Shown: positions 35,723 to 48,000 of the stretch, one piece after another
Layout of the letters: every line of letters begins with the position of its first letter
Numbering within the stretch: the stretch's first letter is position 1
Source: Drechmeria coniospora
Lineage: Eukaryota; Ascomycota; Sordariomycetes; Hypocreales; Ophiocordycipitaceae
Direction: 5' to 3'
Length of the DNA: 64,000 bases
NCBI RefSeq assembly: GCF_001625195.1
Contig: NC_054391.1
Coordinates: forward strand, 3,007,390 to 3,071,389
The notes under the pieces: model-generated
Database searches by the model: none
Told to the model about the DNA's origin: nothing
What the model saw: only the letters and a program-made list of their open reading frames with translations
Made by a program: the position numbers and the translations under genes

Positions 35723-35959
35723 TCAGGCAATATCCGTCTCGAGCCCTGCGGAGGGTGTGATTATCGCCTGCGCGGGCGTGGTGGCGCTGCGGATTGATTC
35801 ATTGCGAACCAACGGACAATACATTGACCCAAGCACCACCGCCGCCGCTGCTGCCACGATAACGAGTACCGGCAGATAGGAGCGGTGGTGCAGCGGTCGG
35901 CCAATGATCTCGTCGTCAGGTGCCTCGGAATTTCGAGCAGGCACAGGTAATGTGGCCAT
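35723..35959 (-). CDS. Possible small single-pass membrane protein (very uncertain)
   Basis: A 78-codon ATG-to-stop frame encodes a short polar N-terminus, a hydrophobic segment (YLPVLVIVAAAAAVVLG) and a short tail. The hydrophobic helix flanked by a basic HHRS is protein-like. There is no recognisable family, no evident neighbour relation, and it lies inside a repeat-rich region, so chance is a real possibility. Confidence 0.2.
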   Translation of the reverse strand: MATLPVPARNSEAPDDEIIGRPLHHRSYLPVLVIVAAAAAVVLGSMYCPLVRNESIRSATTPAQAIITPSAGLETDIA

Positions 35960-38900
35960 TCATCTAAGGCATTCCGTGCCGGCATGCGTACATGTACGGT
36001 ACGAGCCATCGCACCGCTGTCGCCTGAAGCCTCGGTAGGCAGCTGGAAATGAAAGGGTAAAAGGGGGCAAGGGCCAATTCAAGGGAACATTGGCATGTCG
36101 CAATGGGCGGCGAACGGACCGAAGCTTGTACTCGTACGTACAGTACTGTCGAAGCAAGCTTGCAGGAGGTGGCACGACTTCATACAACCAAGTACTGTGC
36201 CTGTACGGAGTACTTTTACGTACAGTACAAGCACTTGCATTTGCATGTACAAGTACGAGGACATGTACAAGCGGCTTGGACGCCATGGGTAACGTGCGCA
36301 GTACAGTGCCATGTACAGTCCAACTATTGCAGCTAATGCTCCGTAGGTGCCGTACTTGCACGAATGCTCGCACAAAACGCATACTACTCGGTGACGGTAT
36401 GAAGCTGCCTTCACTGAATAGCATGATCAAGTTGGAGCAAGTATTCATACTCGGACTTGGCATCAACAGTTTGTATTCTTGGTCTCCACTGCTAGCGTAC
36501 GAGTTCGCGCCGGATACTTCAAGTACTTGCAAGTACGTACTCTGTGCACACAGTAGGACTGCACTCCGTGCTGTACTGCTCCGTAAATACTGCGCGCACA
36601 TGTACGTACTAATTACTGATCATTGCATCCGCCTGCAGGTAATAGCACTTGAACGGAGCACTTGGCACTTGAAGTCGCCCTTGAATCCTGTCCTCTTTTG
36701 CTATGAGTATTAGTAGAACTCGCTTGCTTGCACGAAGTACGTGTACAATTAGTAGAATGAAGTGCACATATCTACTAACTTGCCTACATTTACACTTGCA
36801 AGTGATTTTGTCTGGCCCCCATCACAAGGTCGAGTGGGTGGAGTTGGCCAAGGGCAGCGTGCACGCACAATTCCTTTGTACTGTACAGTACAAGCACGGC
36901 TCCATCCTAGTTACATGTACATGTACTCGTTTGCACATCGCAGCGCGCCGACCGATGACTATGACGACGTTCTTGCTGCAGCAGCAACGCGCGTGACGCA
37001 CCGGGAGACGTCAAAAGGGGGGGTGGTCGCCCCTTTATTCGTGCGGTCATGATGCAGCACAGGCGCCGCTTGCATAGACATGCACACTTGTGTGGGCAGA
37101 CAACCAAGCTTCTGATCCACCTTTGATTTGCATGTGTCTCTCGCGCACGAGTCCATGTAGGTGTAAGTACTCGTAAGTATTTGCATGTATCAATGGGGTT
37201 CATGAGAGGGGGAGAAACACGTGCAGCACTACTTGTATGTAAGTACTATACAGCACGCTTACGATACTGTTAGTGCTGTGCTTTGTTGCAATACTTGTGC
37301 TGTACGGAGTACACAAGTACTCACTTGCAAGCAAGTGCAGTTAGTTGTACAGTACGGAGTAAGTTCTTGTCATTGACTATGCATGTGCTCCGAAACTTCT
37401 TGGTACGTAACCCCAGTACGGAAGTGAACTAGTGATGAGCCTGCACGCAAAGTCGAATGTGAGTTTTCCTTTGCCTTTCCGTATTGGGCGGGCACATCCA
37501 ATCAGACAGGCGATCCACTGGTGGCAGTCATTCTCGTATCTGGGTACCCCTTGGTATGGAGCAATACTCCGTCGAGGACAAGCAAGGACAAGTTTTCCGT
37601 TTGCGTGAGGACGGAGTACCGTAAGAACCTGTACTGTATACTGTACTTGTGAGTACTGCAAATACGTAGCAAGTACATGCATGAGAGGGCTAGCTTGGGG
37701 CTCCGTGCTCCGAACCTGCACTGCGCAGGACAGCCACAAGTACCTCATACGCAGTAATAATACTTGCATGTACTTACTTATATACCGTACACCTAAGTAA
37801 GAAAGTAAGTGCAGCACCTTCTTACTTACAGTACTTACAATAGTTGTGCAGTATTATAAGTACTAAGTCTACGGAGTACTGTACACATCAATACCCGACC
37901 CTCGCACGCTTATCTGCGCAAGTACAGTACTTGCAGGTGTACTGTACTTACTGTACTTACTGTAGCTATACTTATATCAAGGCCCCACAGCATGTCCATG
38001 AAGGAATTACAGTGCAGTACGGTACACCTGCAAGTGCACCTACAAGAACGGATCACATGCACAGCTCACGCTAGTACACTATTTGCATACTAGGTATCAT
38101 TTGGTAAACTTGCAACACGGATAGATACGGAGGCTCGAGCTGTTGGAGAAATTTTCAAAGGCAATCAATCTCGCACCTGCGAGAACTCGTTGGTACATTT
38201 GCTCCGTGTCTGTTGATACTTACTGTACTGTACTATGTACTATGCACATGTACATGTACATGTACAAGTACTTTGGTGTATGCGCACCGCAACGGGAGGT
38301 TGAAATTCGAGGACCACTTCTGCAGGTCGCGACCAGGACTGTACGCTAGGGGGTCCCTGCGTTTTCTGCTGGAGCCGCCTCAGGGGGCTGGGTCCAGGGC
38401 CCAGCGGGACATGAGAAATGGAGATTACAACCTGTACTTAAGTACAGTACTTACTTACAGTACAACTACTGTACATGTGCAAGGACTCCTTACTCCGTAA
38501 TATTAATTCTACAGTTCGTAGCTCTCACTTTCGTCCCAGTACGGAGTACATGTAAGCAGGTGTACTTGTACGCTGTACTGCATGGAAGTACACTCATGGC
38601 AAAGAAAAGGACTGCAGTACATAATCAGGACATGTACGGAGTACATGTAAGGGTGCATACGAATACAGTCCCGCGCTGTACAACTGCTTCTATTACAATG
38701 TACCTACCTAGTACCCAGACAAGTACATGACACATGCACTTTGGGATGCTGTGGTTGTACTTGGCTACGCTGCCAACTAGGTACTAAAGTGCTTCCTTCG
38801 CAGGTGCTTTCTCCGTCGTCGTACTTGTACGGAGTACAGTGAGGAAGGATACTTGAACAACTTGATACTGGGTTTGCACCCAAGTGCGAGCATATCTTCA

Positions 38901-41825
38901 TGCAAGTAAGGACTCCACGAGTACCTTTAATTACGGAACGGGTGTACACCCACACCGCATCACTGCGACTAAGTTGTGGTAGTCACATATACTTGGACAG
39001 GTAGGTAGCACAGTACAGTACTCCGTACAGTACATGCATTTTACCACAGTATGCAGTACTGTGCATGCATTCACAAACACATGCAAACTACTAGGTACTG
39101 TAGGCTCACGTAATTGCCCTGAGCATTACGGACGGAGTCGTTTTCTGGGTCGCAACTTAGCTGTGCACTACTTACACATACTGCACCTAGTTGCACTTGC
39201 ACATCGCTCAAGAGTCCCTTTCCAAGCTACTCCAAGCCTTTCACCTTGCCGCTGGTTTTGTTTCACTCCGCTAGCGCAAGTCCGTCTCCGGCCGTATGCA
39301 ATTTCGTCCCACTTCGTTTGAACCTCTATGGGCCAGGGAACAACCTAGTACCTGGTAGCTTCCCAGTAGCCGCCATCTCAGGTACTATGTAGGTACGTAC
39401 CTAGTGCTTCACACCAAAGTACAGAGTACAACTACAAGTACATGGATGCACCCACGCCAACAAAAAAAAGGTGCAAGCACCCGTACATGCACAGTGTTGT
39501 GCATGTAGGCGTTCCTCTTGGGTCATGACATACGGGCGGTAAGTATAGTGCCGAAATGCACCCTCTGCGGTTGCATCAACGGGAGAGCGCCCTTTCTTTT
39601 CATTCCGAGTTCGTCTACATGTACTTGCTCTCGTCCGTGCCCCGCGAATCGCGATGAGGCACACCGCTGCGGCGCTGGCTCGTGGTCAGGGGATGGCCCG
39701 CCTCACTGTCTGCTATAGTTGGTGGGCACACTTATTGATGGGTTGCAGAGCAAGGGGAGGGGCGTGCGCGCCATGTGGTTGCTAGGAGTGTGGTGCAAAT
39801 TCGCCATGGGAAACACGGGTACCAATACGGTCAGAGTACGGAGTGCTTGTGCCGCACTGCACTGCACTCCGTACTGTACGTGTACTGTTCGCGTGCGTGC
39901 TTGCAATCGCTTCGTACTTGGGTGCAGAGTCCCCGTGCGCTGCCAAGTGTTGTGTGCCTATTAATACTCCGTACGGTACGGCACAGGTGGTTTTCCCCGA
40001 GTACTAGGTAAACAGAAGTAAGTAATTACTCGATTACGTGCACCGCAAACAAGTACATACCATGGCGGTACTACAGTATACAGTACGTGGGATAGTACGG
40101 CGTGTAAAGTACAGCAAGTGCAGTAGGTTGGTACGCAGAGAGTACTGTACGGGCTCCGTGCATGCACATGGTAGTCGAGGTATTTGCAGCATCATGGCCG
40201 ACGATTGCGTAATGGTACTAGCAGGAGTATTACTTGCAGTACTTACACCTACCAGCACACACGCGCGCTTGTTTGCCCCTTGCTGATTATTGCATGCTGC
40301 GCACCGCCCTCGGTTCCGACAAAGTCCAGTCGCCACAGGAATAGCCCCGGAGCAGTGCTCCGTACGTCTTGCTGGGTTGCATCCAAAGTGCCTGGCTCGT
40401 TTGCTTTCGATTCCAGGTCGGAAGTCATGAGCATGATTGCGAACACCATATCCACCATACGCTGGCTCGCTGTGGGGCTGATGGCATCTGACCACCTACT
40501 AACGGCATTAGCAGGTGCCGTGCCGCCCGTCGCGGCTTCGCTCTGGCCGCCACAATCCAGGACCCAGTTCTTGGCTGGTTGGCTTTACGAGCACTAATTA
40601 ATCACGAGGTGGGCATGGGAATCGTCTGCAGGGCAACCCTCGTTGCGGTTGCAAATGGCGTGCCAGGGATAATTCATGGCTGCGCGTGGTCTTTTTGTAA
40701 GTACAGGTACGGTAAGTGATGTACATGTACTGTACTGTACAGTACTCCGTGCTGTAGTTGTGCATGCACCGAAGCTGTGCATGAAAGCACAAGCAATACC
40801 ACGACGGCTCTCGAGGGTGGGTTGGATGCACCATGCTCGGAGGTGCTGGTGTGCACCAACGGCATGCACGGAGCGTCATTGGTTTTTACTTTGGGCGCAG
40901 TATCCCGGTATTCCGTTGTGTGGTTGTGTTGTAGGGACTGTACTCTGTGGGTGAACATACTTGCATGTACGGAGTACGGATACACCTAGTTGTACCTAGG
41001 TAGTATGTAGTTGCACGTGTACAGTAATGAGTAGTTGTACTCGCGTACGGGGGGACTCCCGCAAGTACTTGCGTTTCCCATGTGCTGCAGTGGTACTCGT
41101 AGGTACAAGAGACCAACTGGCGCACATGGCATAATTGCACCACGTACCTCCCGAGCGGGTATTCACGCTAACCAATCCGTTTCCGGCTTCTCATCAACAG
41201 CATGGAGCACATGAGCGTGCACAGATACATATCTCACATACAGCACGGAGTTCTCCGTACACGTATGCATGTACGGAGTACAGTACTCACAATCTGCACA
41301 TGCTCTGCACATGCACATGAATCGTTCCGTCGTCCTCAGCTCCCCTACTATATTCCGTACAAGTAAGTACTTGTAAGTAGATTATTACTCGTAGGTTCTT
41401 CCATTCGGAGCACGCCTGCACTCTGCCGGTACCGTGCACACAAGTACATCATATACAGCACGTACTTACTTGCTTCCTTGTGCAGTACTTACTCTGCAGA
41501 TTCACCTCCCACGACGGAGCGCAAGCGCAAGCACAGTCTTGTACCAATCAATTCCGTACTCCGTACTATAAGTAAGTACAATACTTGTAACTGCAAGCAC
41601 AGTGCAGGTAATAATGCGAATGAACTGAACAGGACAAATTACGGAGTATTGATGCATGCATTACACAACCGGCTACCCGCGCTCGTGCATATTGTACCTG
41701 TACTGTACGGAGTGATACGGAGTACTTGCCGCACCCTGAGCAGGCGCCTATCGCCGTGCGGCACTGTACAACTACTGTACATCACTTCCTGTACAGTACA
41801 AGTAGTTGTACTCTGTACCTGTAAG

Positions 41826-41880
41826 TACTCCGTACCTGTACTCAGCACTCCGTACCTGTGCTCCGTACCTGCACTCCTGC
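41826..41880. repeat. CTCCGTACCTG near-tandem repeat
   Basis: Exact CTCCGTACCTG at 41828, 41848 and 41861, separated by related CTCAGCA-type sequence. A local amplification of the GTAC motif. Confidence 0.7.
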
Positions 41881-42290
41881 TAGTGCTCCTGGTGGTGCGC
41901 GGCCGTCGCCCAGCGCAAACAAGTTTCACCCCCTCCGTAGCCCCAGTAAGGGGGAGTCAGTTGGACCTGGCAACCCTTTCCTGCGTCCACTTCCTGATCC
42001 TTGGCTAGCGAACCAGCAGCACTGTGCCGTACCGACTGCTCGTACGGGTACCGGCATAATACTACCTAGTACTTCCTTACAGTACCTACTTCGCACTCAA
42101 ATAGGAGTACTTCCAGTATATCCAAGCGCACCTACGCAAGTATACTGTAGGTACATGTACCGAGTACTTGCGCTCGAGTACCCTTTCAAGCTTCCTTGCC
42201 CTATGGGCCATGGCTGGCCGCTGCCTCCTTCCGCCCTCCTCAGGAAACCATTAGGACGCCGGCGAGGACAAATAAGAACCCAGAGGGTCC

Positions 42291-42463
42291 CCGTTCGCCG
42301 CCGGCCCTCCCTCTTCCTCCTTTCTCTCACCACAAGCTCAGCCTGTACCCATACAAGCTCGCTGTATCCACGCTTTCTGGATCGTGCCTCGCCGCTTTTC
42401 TTTTTATACCATCGCGTCTTTGTTTGTTGTGATACCCAAGAGATACCCCTTTTCATATCCAGA
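42291..42463 (+). promoter_or_regulatory. Pyrimidine-rich promoter/leader of the PH-domain gene
   Basis: C/T-rich sequence (CCCTCTTCCTCCTTTCTC) followed by CACAAGCTC and a leader of about 100 bp up to the ATG at 42464. The change from GTAC-rich DNA to CT-rich leader is abrupt. Confidence 0.45.
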
Positions 42464-44219
42464 ATGGCCGAAGTACAGAAGACGACCGTCGAGGTCCCCG
42501 AGGTGGCCGTCGACGCCGCCGCTCCCGCCGCCGCCGTCGAGGAGGCTGTCGCCCCCGAGACGACCCCCGCCGCCGACGACAAGTCCGCCGACGAGCCTGT
42601 CGCCGTTGCCGACGATGCCAAGTCCGCCGAGAACAAGGACGAGACGACGCCCGTCGAGGAGGGCCACCTGGCTCACAAGGCCCAAGGCGCCAGCTTCCCC
42701 AAGTGAGTCGCCGCCGATGCGTTCCTTCGCCTGCGACCGGCCGCTGACCAGCCGAACCCGCAGGAACCTGATCCCCAGCAAGCAATTCTTCTTCTTCGGC
42801 TCCGACGCCGTCGACGCCAAGTCCCTGGCTCACTACCTGAAGGCGGAGAAATCCCTCGAGGCGGCCCACAGCAACATCGCTTGGGCTGCGCACACCGGCA
42901 AGGGTCTCCTCTTCATCGGCGACAAGAAGGCCCCCACCGGCCTCATCAACCTGGTACGCCCCCGACGCCTGCCCCGAGCTCCTCTGCCCCCCCCCCCCCC
43001 CCCCCCCCCCCAACCTCCTGCTGACCACTATCCCCAGGCCGATGCCACCGAGCCCGAGGTGGACGGTTCCAACAAGTTCCACTTCACCTCCAAGGGTAGC
43101 AAGCACAGCTTCAAGGCTGCCTCTGCCGCCGAGCGTGACGGCTGGGTTGCTCAGCTGAAGCTGAAGATCGCCGAGGCCAAGGAGCTTGCCGTCGCCGTCA
43201 GCGAATCGGACATGTACAAGAACACCATCGAGAGCTTCAAGCCCGCCATCGCCGTCGCCAAGGAGGAGAAGCCCGCCGAGGAGGCGCCCAAACCCGAGGA
43301 GCCTGCCGCGACGGAGGCCACGACGGGCGAAGCCGAAGCGGCAAAGGAGGAGCTCAAGGCCGAGGAGCCGCCCAAGCGCCGCTCTGCTAGCCGCAAGCGC
43401 GCTTCCTTTTTCGGTTTTGGCAAGAAGGAGGAGAAGAAGGAGGACGCCAAGGCCGAGGATGTGGCCACCCCTGAGCCTTCCGAGCCTGCGGCCGAGGCCG
43501 AGGCCGCCAAGCCCGAGGAGACTTCCGTCGCCGCCGAGGCCCCTGCTGCCGCTGCGGAGAACAAGCCCGCTGAGGAAAGGGCCGCCGAGGACAAGCCCGT
43601 CGAGGAGGCCGCCGCGGCCGAGAGCCCCAAGGAGAAGCCCATGGTCAGCAAGCGCAACAGCTTCTTCGGTACCGTCTTCTCCAAGAAGGAGAAGAAGGCC
43701 ATTGACGCCACCCAGACTGCCGAGGAGACCCGCGAGTCTGCTACCGAGGGTGACAATGTCATCGTCGATGCCACGGCTCCCGTGATCCCTCCCGTCGAGT
43801 CGACGGCTCCCCTGGCCGTGGACGTGGCCTCCCCAAGCGCCGCTCCTGCCGAGACGGTCGAAAGCTCTGCCCCCAACAGCGAGTCCAAGAAGGACGTCAA
43901 GGAGAAGCGCAAGTCGTCGCTTGCTTTCGCCTTTGGCAAGCGCGACAAGTCGCCCGCGCCCGTCGACGGCGAGGAGAAGCCCGCGAAGAGCGCCTTTTCC
44001 AAGCTCCGTGCTACCATCAAGGGCAAGTCCGCGGCCAAGGCCGAGGACAAGGCTGCCGATGACTCCGTGACGGAGGCCGCCGAAGAGGCGCCTGCCAGCG
44101 AGACGGCGGCCGCCACGGAGGCAGCTGCCGAGGAGACCTCCAAGGCCGCCGAGCCCGAGGTTGAGAACAAGACCGAGAATGTCGCCGCCGCCGCACCCGT
44201 CGTCACCGCTGCTGCTTAA
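42464..44219 (+). CDS. PH-domain protein with Ala/Glu/Lys-rich tail
   Basis: Exons 42464..42702, 42764..42953 and 43038..44219 give 536 residues. The first ~75 residues are an acidic Ala/Val/Glu stretch. A pleckstrin-homology-like domain follows at about residues 80-190 (SKQFFFFGSD, GKGLLFIGDKKAPTGLINL, KFHFTSKGSKHSFKAASAAERDGWVAQLKLKI with its C-terminal Trp helix). The rest is Ala/Glu/Lys/Pro-rich and probably disordered, with three repeated basic Ser-Phe motifs at about 262, 347 and 433. PH domains bind phosphoinositides or proteins, so a peripheral membrane role at the cell cortex is likely but inferred. Intron 2 has a 25-nt C run. GC-rich, strongly biased codons suggest high expression. 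Confidence 0.85.
42987..43011 (+). repeat. C homopolymer (25 nt) inside an intron
   Basis: Unbroken run of C in the second intron of the PH-domain gene, upstream of the CTGAC branch-like sequence near 43020. Confidence 0.9.
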
Positions 44220-45081
44220 AGGGCAGGGGGATTGTGAAGCTGGCTTACGCCGTAAGGAAAACGACAAGAAGACCGCACACATGAGGGTACGGAGCGGAAG
44301 GAAGGTTCTGCATTTCTTCACAAGATACCAAGATACCCTGTCGAGACTGCTTTCACTGATACCAATTTCCACACTGTTTTGTTTTTCCAGCAGCAACCAC
44401 CGACACTTCTTGAAAAATTCTTCGAAAAATTCACCAAAAAACATCACGAGGGTTGACGAATGATCCCGAGGAGCAATCGTCGGTTGCAAGCATAATGCAT
44501 CGGCTGCTTTGTTCCCATACCCGGGAAAATACGATAGTAATACTTAATACAATTGCTCTTTGTTGCGTCTGCTCATGGCCAGTCCAAGTTCTCCTCGCCA
44601 CCCGTCGTCGCCCAGGACAGGGGAGGCTCCGTAACATTGGCGCCAGCCATGAACCCTGCACGTACGGTACTGTACATGTTCATGCTAACCGATGGACGGC
44701 AGCTACGAAAACGGCAAGCAAAACAGCATGAGCCTTTGAGAAGATACATTCACTTTTCCTCGGGCCTCCCCGCCTGTTTGTGATCCTGATCACCTGCTTG
44801 CTTCCTCGGTGTTTCGCAAAGAGGCTCAACTGCATGGCATCATCTCTGCTTGTATCCCTCTGCCCCGACAACACCACACCACTAGCAGGGTTCGTGATGT
44901 CGTGCGGTACATGTACACTTGTCCGAGACGCAACAATAAAACCGAAACCGGGGGTATAATGGTACGAAAGTTCACATGATCCCGAATCGAAAGGTCTGCG
45001 GATGCCCACGCTCGCCCATGCTCTGGCTCGGGCCGGAAATAGAATGCGCTCGAGGTGACACCGTGCAACCCCCCGTCTGCC
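44220..45081. other. Convergent 3' region of the PH gene and the histidine kinase
   Basis: 862 bp without a supported gene. A few GTAC words occur (near 44665-44680 and 44905-44915), but there is no island. Confidence 0.55.
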
Positions 45082-48000
45082 TCATACGGCCGCAGCGACA
45101 GACATATTTTGGTACTTGCCGACGAGCTCCTCGATCCTAGGCATCAGCTCGGGGATGCGGAATGGTTTGGATATGACGTCATCCTGTATCGTCTATTAGC
45201 CTCATCCTGTCGAAGGAACAAGCAACGCGTGCAGCGGAAGACTCACAATGCCAGCCGCCTTGGCGTTTTCAATCTGCTCAGGTCGCGCATATGCCGTCAC
45301 CGCGATGATGGGGATGTGCTTGACGATCGTTCCCTCCCTCTCCAATTCTCGGATTTTTCTGGCGCATGTCATCCCGTCCATGACGGGCATCTCGAGGTCC
45401 ATCAAAATGACCGAGATTTCGACACCCTCCATCTCTTGACCCGTCCAGAACTTTGATTTCTGAATCGTATCCAGCGCCTCGCGGCCATGGTTGGCGACGA
45501 ACGTGTTGTTGCCGTAGTTTCGCAGCTGTCGCTGCAAAACCTTCTGGTTGACGATGTTGTCCTCGACGATGAGCACGTCGAATAGTGCTCGGCCCTGGGG
45601 GACCTTGACAACCCCGGGGGAAGCGGCGGACCGGCCCCCGTTCAGTCGAGGAGTTGTCGTGGCCGTCGCCGTCTGCGATTTGCGCCCAATCTTAAAGTCC
45701 GAGATGTGCTCAAACTCTGCAGGCGGGTTCTCGCTCTTTCGACTCTGGATGTAAAAGTTGAACTTGCTACCCATCCCTCGCTTGGACATGACGCCAATCT
45801 GGCCGCCCTGCATCTCCGTCAGGATCCGGGAGATGAAGAGGCCCAAGCCCGAGCCGCCGTACTGCACGTGCGTGCGCGGCGTCGCCTGCTTAAACCGCTG
45901 GAAGAGGATCTTCAGCTCCTCCTCGGCAAGGCCGGGCCCCGTGTCCTCGACCGAGCAGTGGATGTTGATCCGCTCGCCGCTCCCCCACTCGTCTTCGTCA
46001 ATGTCCATGCTCGCCGCTCGCTGGTGGTCGTTTCGTTCAAAGTACGTGATGCCCTTGCGGCTGGCCTCGCTGCGGTGATCCTTGGACGCGCTGAGAGACA
46101 CGGAAATGTTGCGCTTTTCTCGTCCCTGCGTGAACTTGATCGCGTTGGTCATCAGGTTGATCAAGACCTGCTGCAGCCTCGACGGGTCCAGCTTGGCCCA
46201 TACGACGCCGTGCCTGTCGAAACTGTCGTCGACGGTGAATTCGAACTCGATGTCGTGCGCCATCAGCTCGGACTCGAACATCTTGAGGGCTCGCTGCACC
46301 ACCTTGACCGGCTGCTCGTCGACGGGCGTGACGGCGAGGAGGTTGGAGTCGAGCTTCGACAGGGTCAGGATGTCGTCGACGATGCGCTTCTGATGGCTCG
46401 CGCACAGGTTGATGGTGTTGGCAGCATCCAGGCAGCCCTCGAGGAGCGTCTCCACCCGGTCCTTGTCCCTCTGAAAGACGAAGGCGGAGATGTTGTTGGC
46501 GATTTGATCGGCGCACTGAAGAATGGCAGACAGGGGGTTGCGCATCTCGTGGCTCGTGATGTCGATGAAGTTTTCCTGCTGTCGCTTGAGCTCGACGGCT
46601 TCCTCTCGCCGCTCGTTCTGGACCTTCTCCGCCCACTTCTGGGATGAGATGTCGGTGATGCAACCGAAGATCGATTTGAGGTTCCCTTCCGGCGTCTTCT
46701 CGGGGAAAGCGCTCATGAGGACCCACGTGTCGATGGTGCGGTCGCCGTTCCTCTGGCTATGCTTGAAACGAAACTCGACGGCGATGGTCACCTTCTCGTC
46801 GAGCAGCTTCTTCCACGCGGCCTCGAGGGAATCGCGATCCTCGTCCCGCACGCTGTTCATCCAGGCGAGCTTCGTCTCGTCGTAGCGCGAGTGCCTCGAA
46901 ATCTGCCACCACATGTCGTTGCAGTAGTTGATGTGCCCTTGGGTGTCGGCGATGAACATGCCGACCGGGGCGAACTCGGCCATGCGGGTGAATCGAAACT
47001 CGCTGTCGCTGGCCTCCTGGGTGCGCAGCGAAAGCTGCATCGAGAGCTCCTGACGGTCGAGGGCCGCCAGCCGGGCCGCGCGTTGGCCGCGACGAATCTC
47101 CTCCTCGAACAGGACGACCGAGGCCATCGAGGTTGCCAGCTGACGAGAGAGGAGGTGGATGAAGAGCTTGTAGTTGTCGTCGTACGGACGTCTCGGGTTC
47201 ACGCCGAGGACGATGAAGCCGGTGACAGCCTCCTTGGTCGTCGTGGGCACGACGGGGAACACGACTATGGTTCGGCACGGGTCACCGAAGCCGCGCCAGT
47301 CGATGCCTTCCAGCAGCTCCGTCGGAAGGGTACCGTCATTCTCGGAGAGAACGACGGGGGCGCCACCGGTGGCCATGCACTGCTTCATGTAAGGCGCGAA
47401 GCCCTCCTCGGAGTGTCTCAGGTCCAGGTGAGCGGGCGCGGCCGGGTGTCCCTCGGGGGCACCCCGCGATCCTTCGAGGGCGAACTGGGGCGAATGCACG
47501 AAGCTGCCGGAATGCAGGGAGGAGACGTCGCTCTCAAACTCTTCCTTGACAGAGTAGATGAGGCTAAAGGGCACGTCGTGGTCATTGTACTCGAATCCCT
47601 TCTGCACCTGGGGCCAGAAGCCGGCGACGGAGGTGGCCGAGGCCGTCCTCTCACCAAGCTCCCGGAGGGTCAGCATCCGTCGGTCGTTGACCCTGCGGAA
47701 GGTGTTTTCGAATCCCGGATTGTAGAGGCCGACGACGTCGCCGTCCATGCCGACGAGGGGGACGATGGCCCAGGAGAAGAAGGTCTCCTCGAGGAAGCCG
47801 TCGCGATTGATGAAGAGCTGGTTGTCGTGCTTCATCGTCGCCTGGCCGCAATCCATGGCGCTCTTGAAGATGGGCTCGATCTCGTGCCAAATCTCGGCCC
47901 AGGCTTCGACGTAGCTCTGGCCCATCAGCTTCGGGTGCTTGCCGCCGGCGAGCTTGATGTAGGCGGCGTTGTATATGGCGATGTAGTCGGAACCCCAGTA

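Larger units (their letters stand above)
34981..42290. repeat. Long GTAC-motif-rich intergenic island
   Basis: About 7.3 kb in which GTAC, TACGGAG/CTCCGTA and GTACTTGTAC/GTACTGTAC words recur every few tens of bases, interspersed with short unique segments. Exact GTACGGAGTAC copies lie at 37302, 38539, 38634, 38827, 40967 and 41271. The island includes a 26-bp-arm inverted repeat (35016-35081), a CATGTA run near 38244-38266, and CTCCGTACCTG copies (41828, 41848, 41861). No transposase, reverse transcriptase or other gene is recognisable. One 78-codon frame (35723-35959) is listed separately. Coverage is patchy: 35100-36100 is fairly ordinary. Confidence 0.7.

Noticed and set aside
34981..42290. 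CRISPR-like array in the GTAC islands
   Set aside because: Repeats are short, irregularly spaced and degenerate, the genome is eukaryotic, and no cas gene is present.
34981..42290. Transposon or retroelement remnant with coding capacity
   Set aside because: No reverse transcriptase, transposase or integrase motif is recognisable in any frame, and no long terminal repeats were seen.
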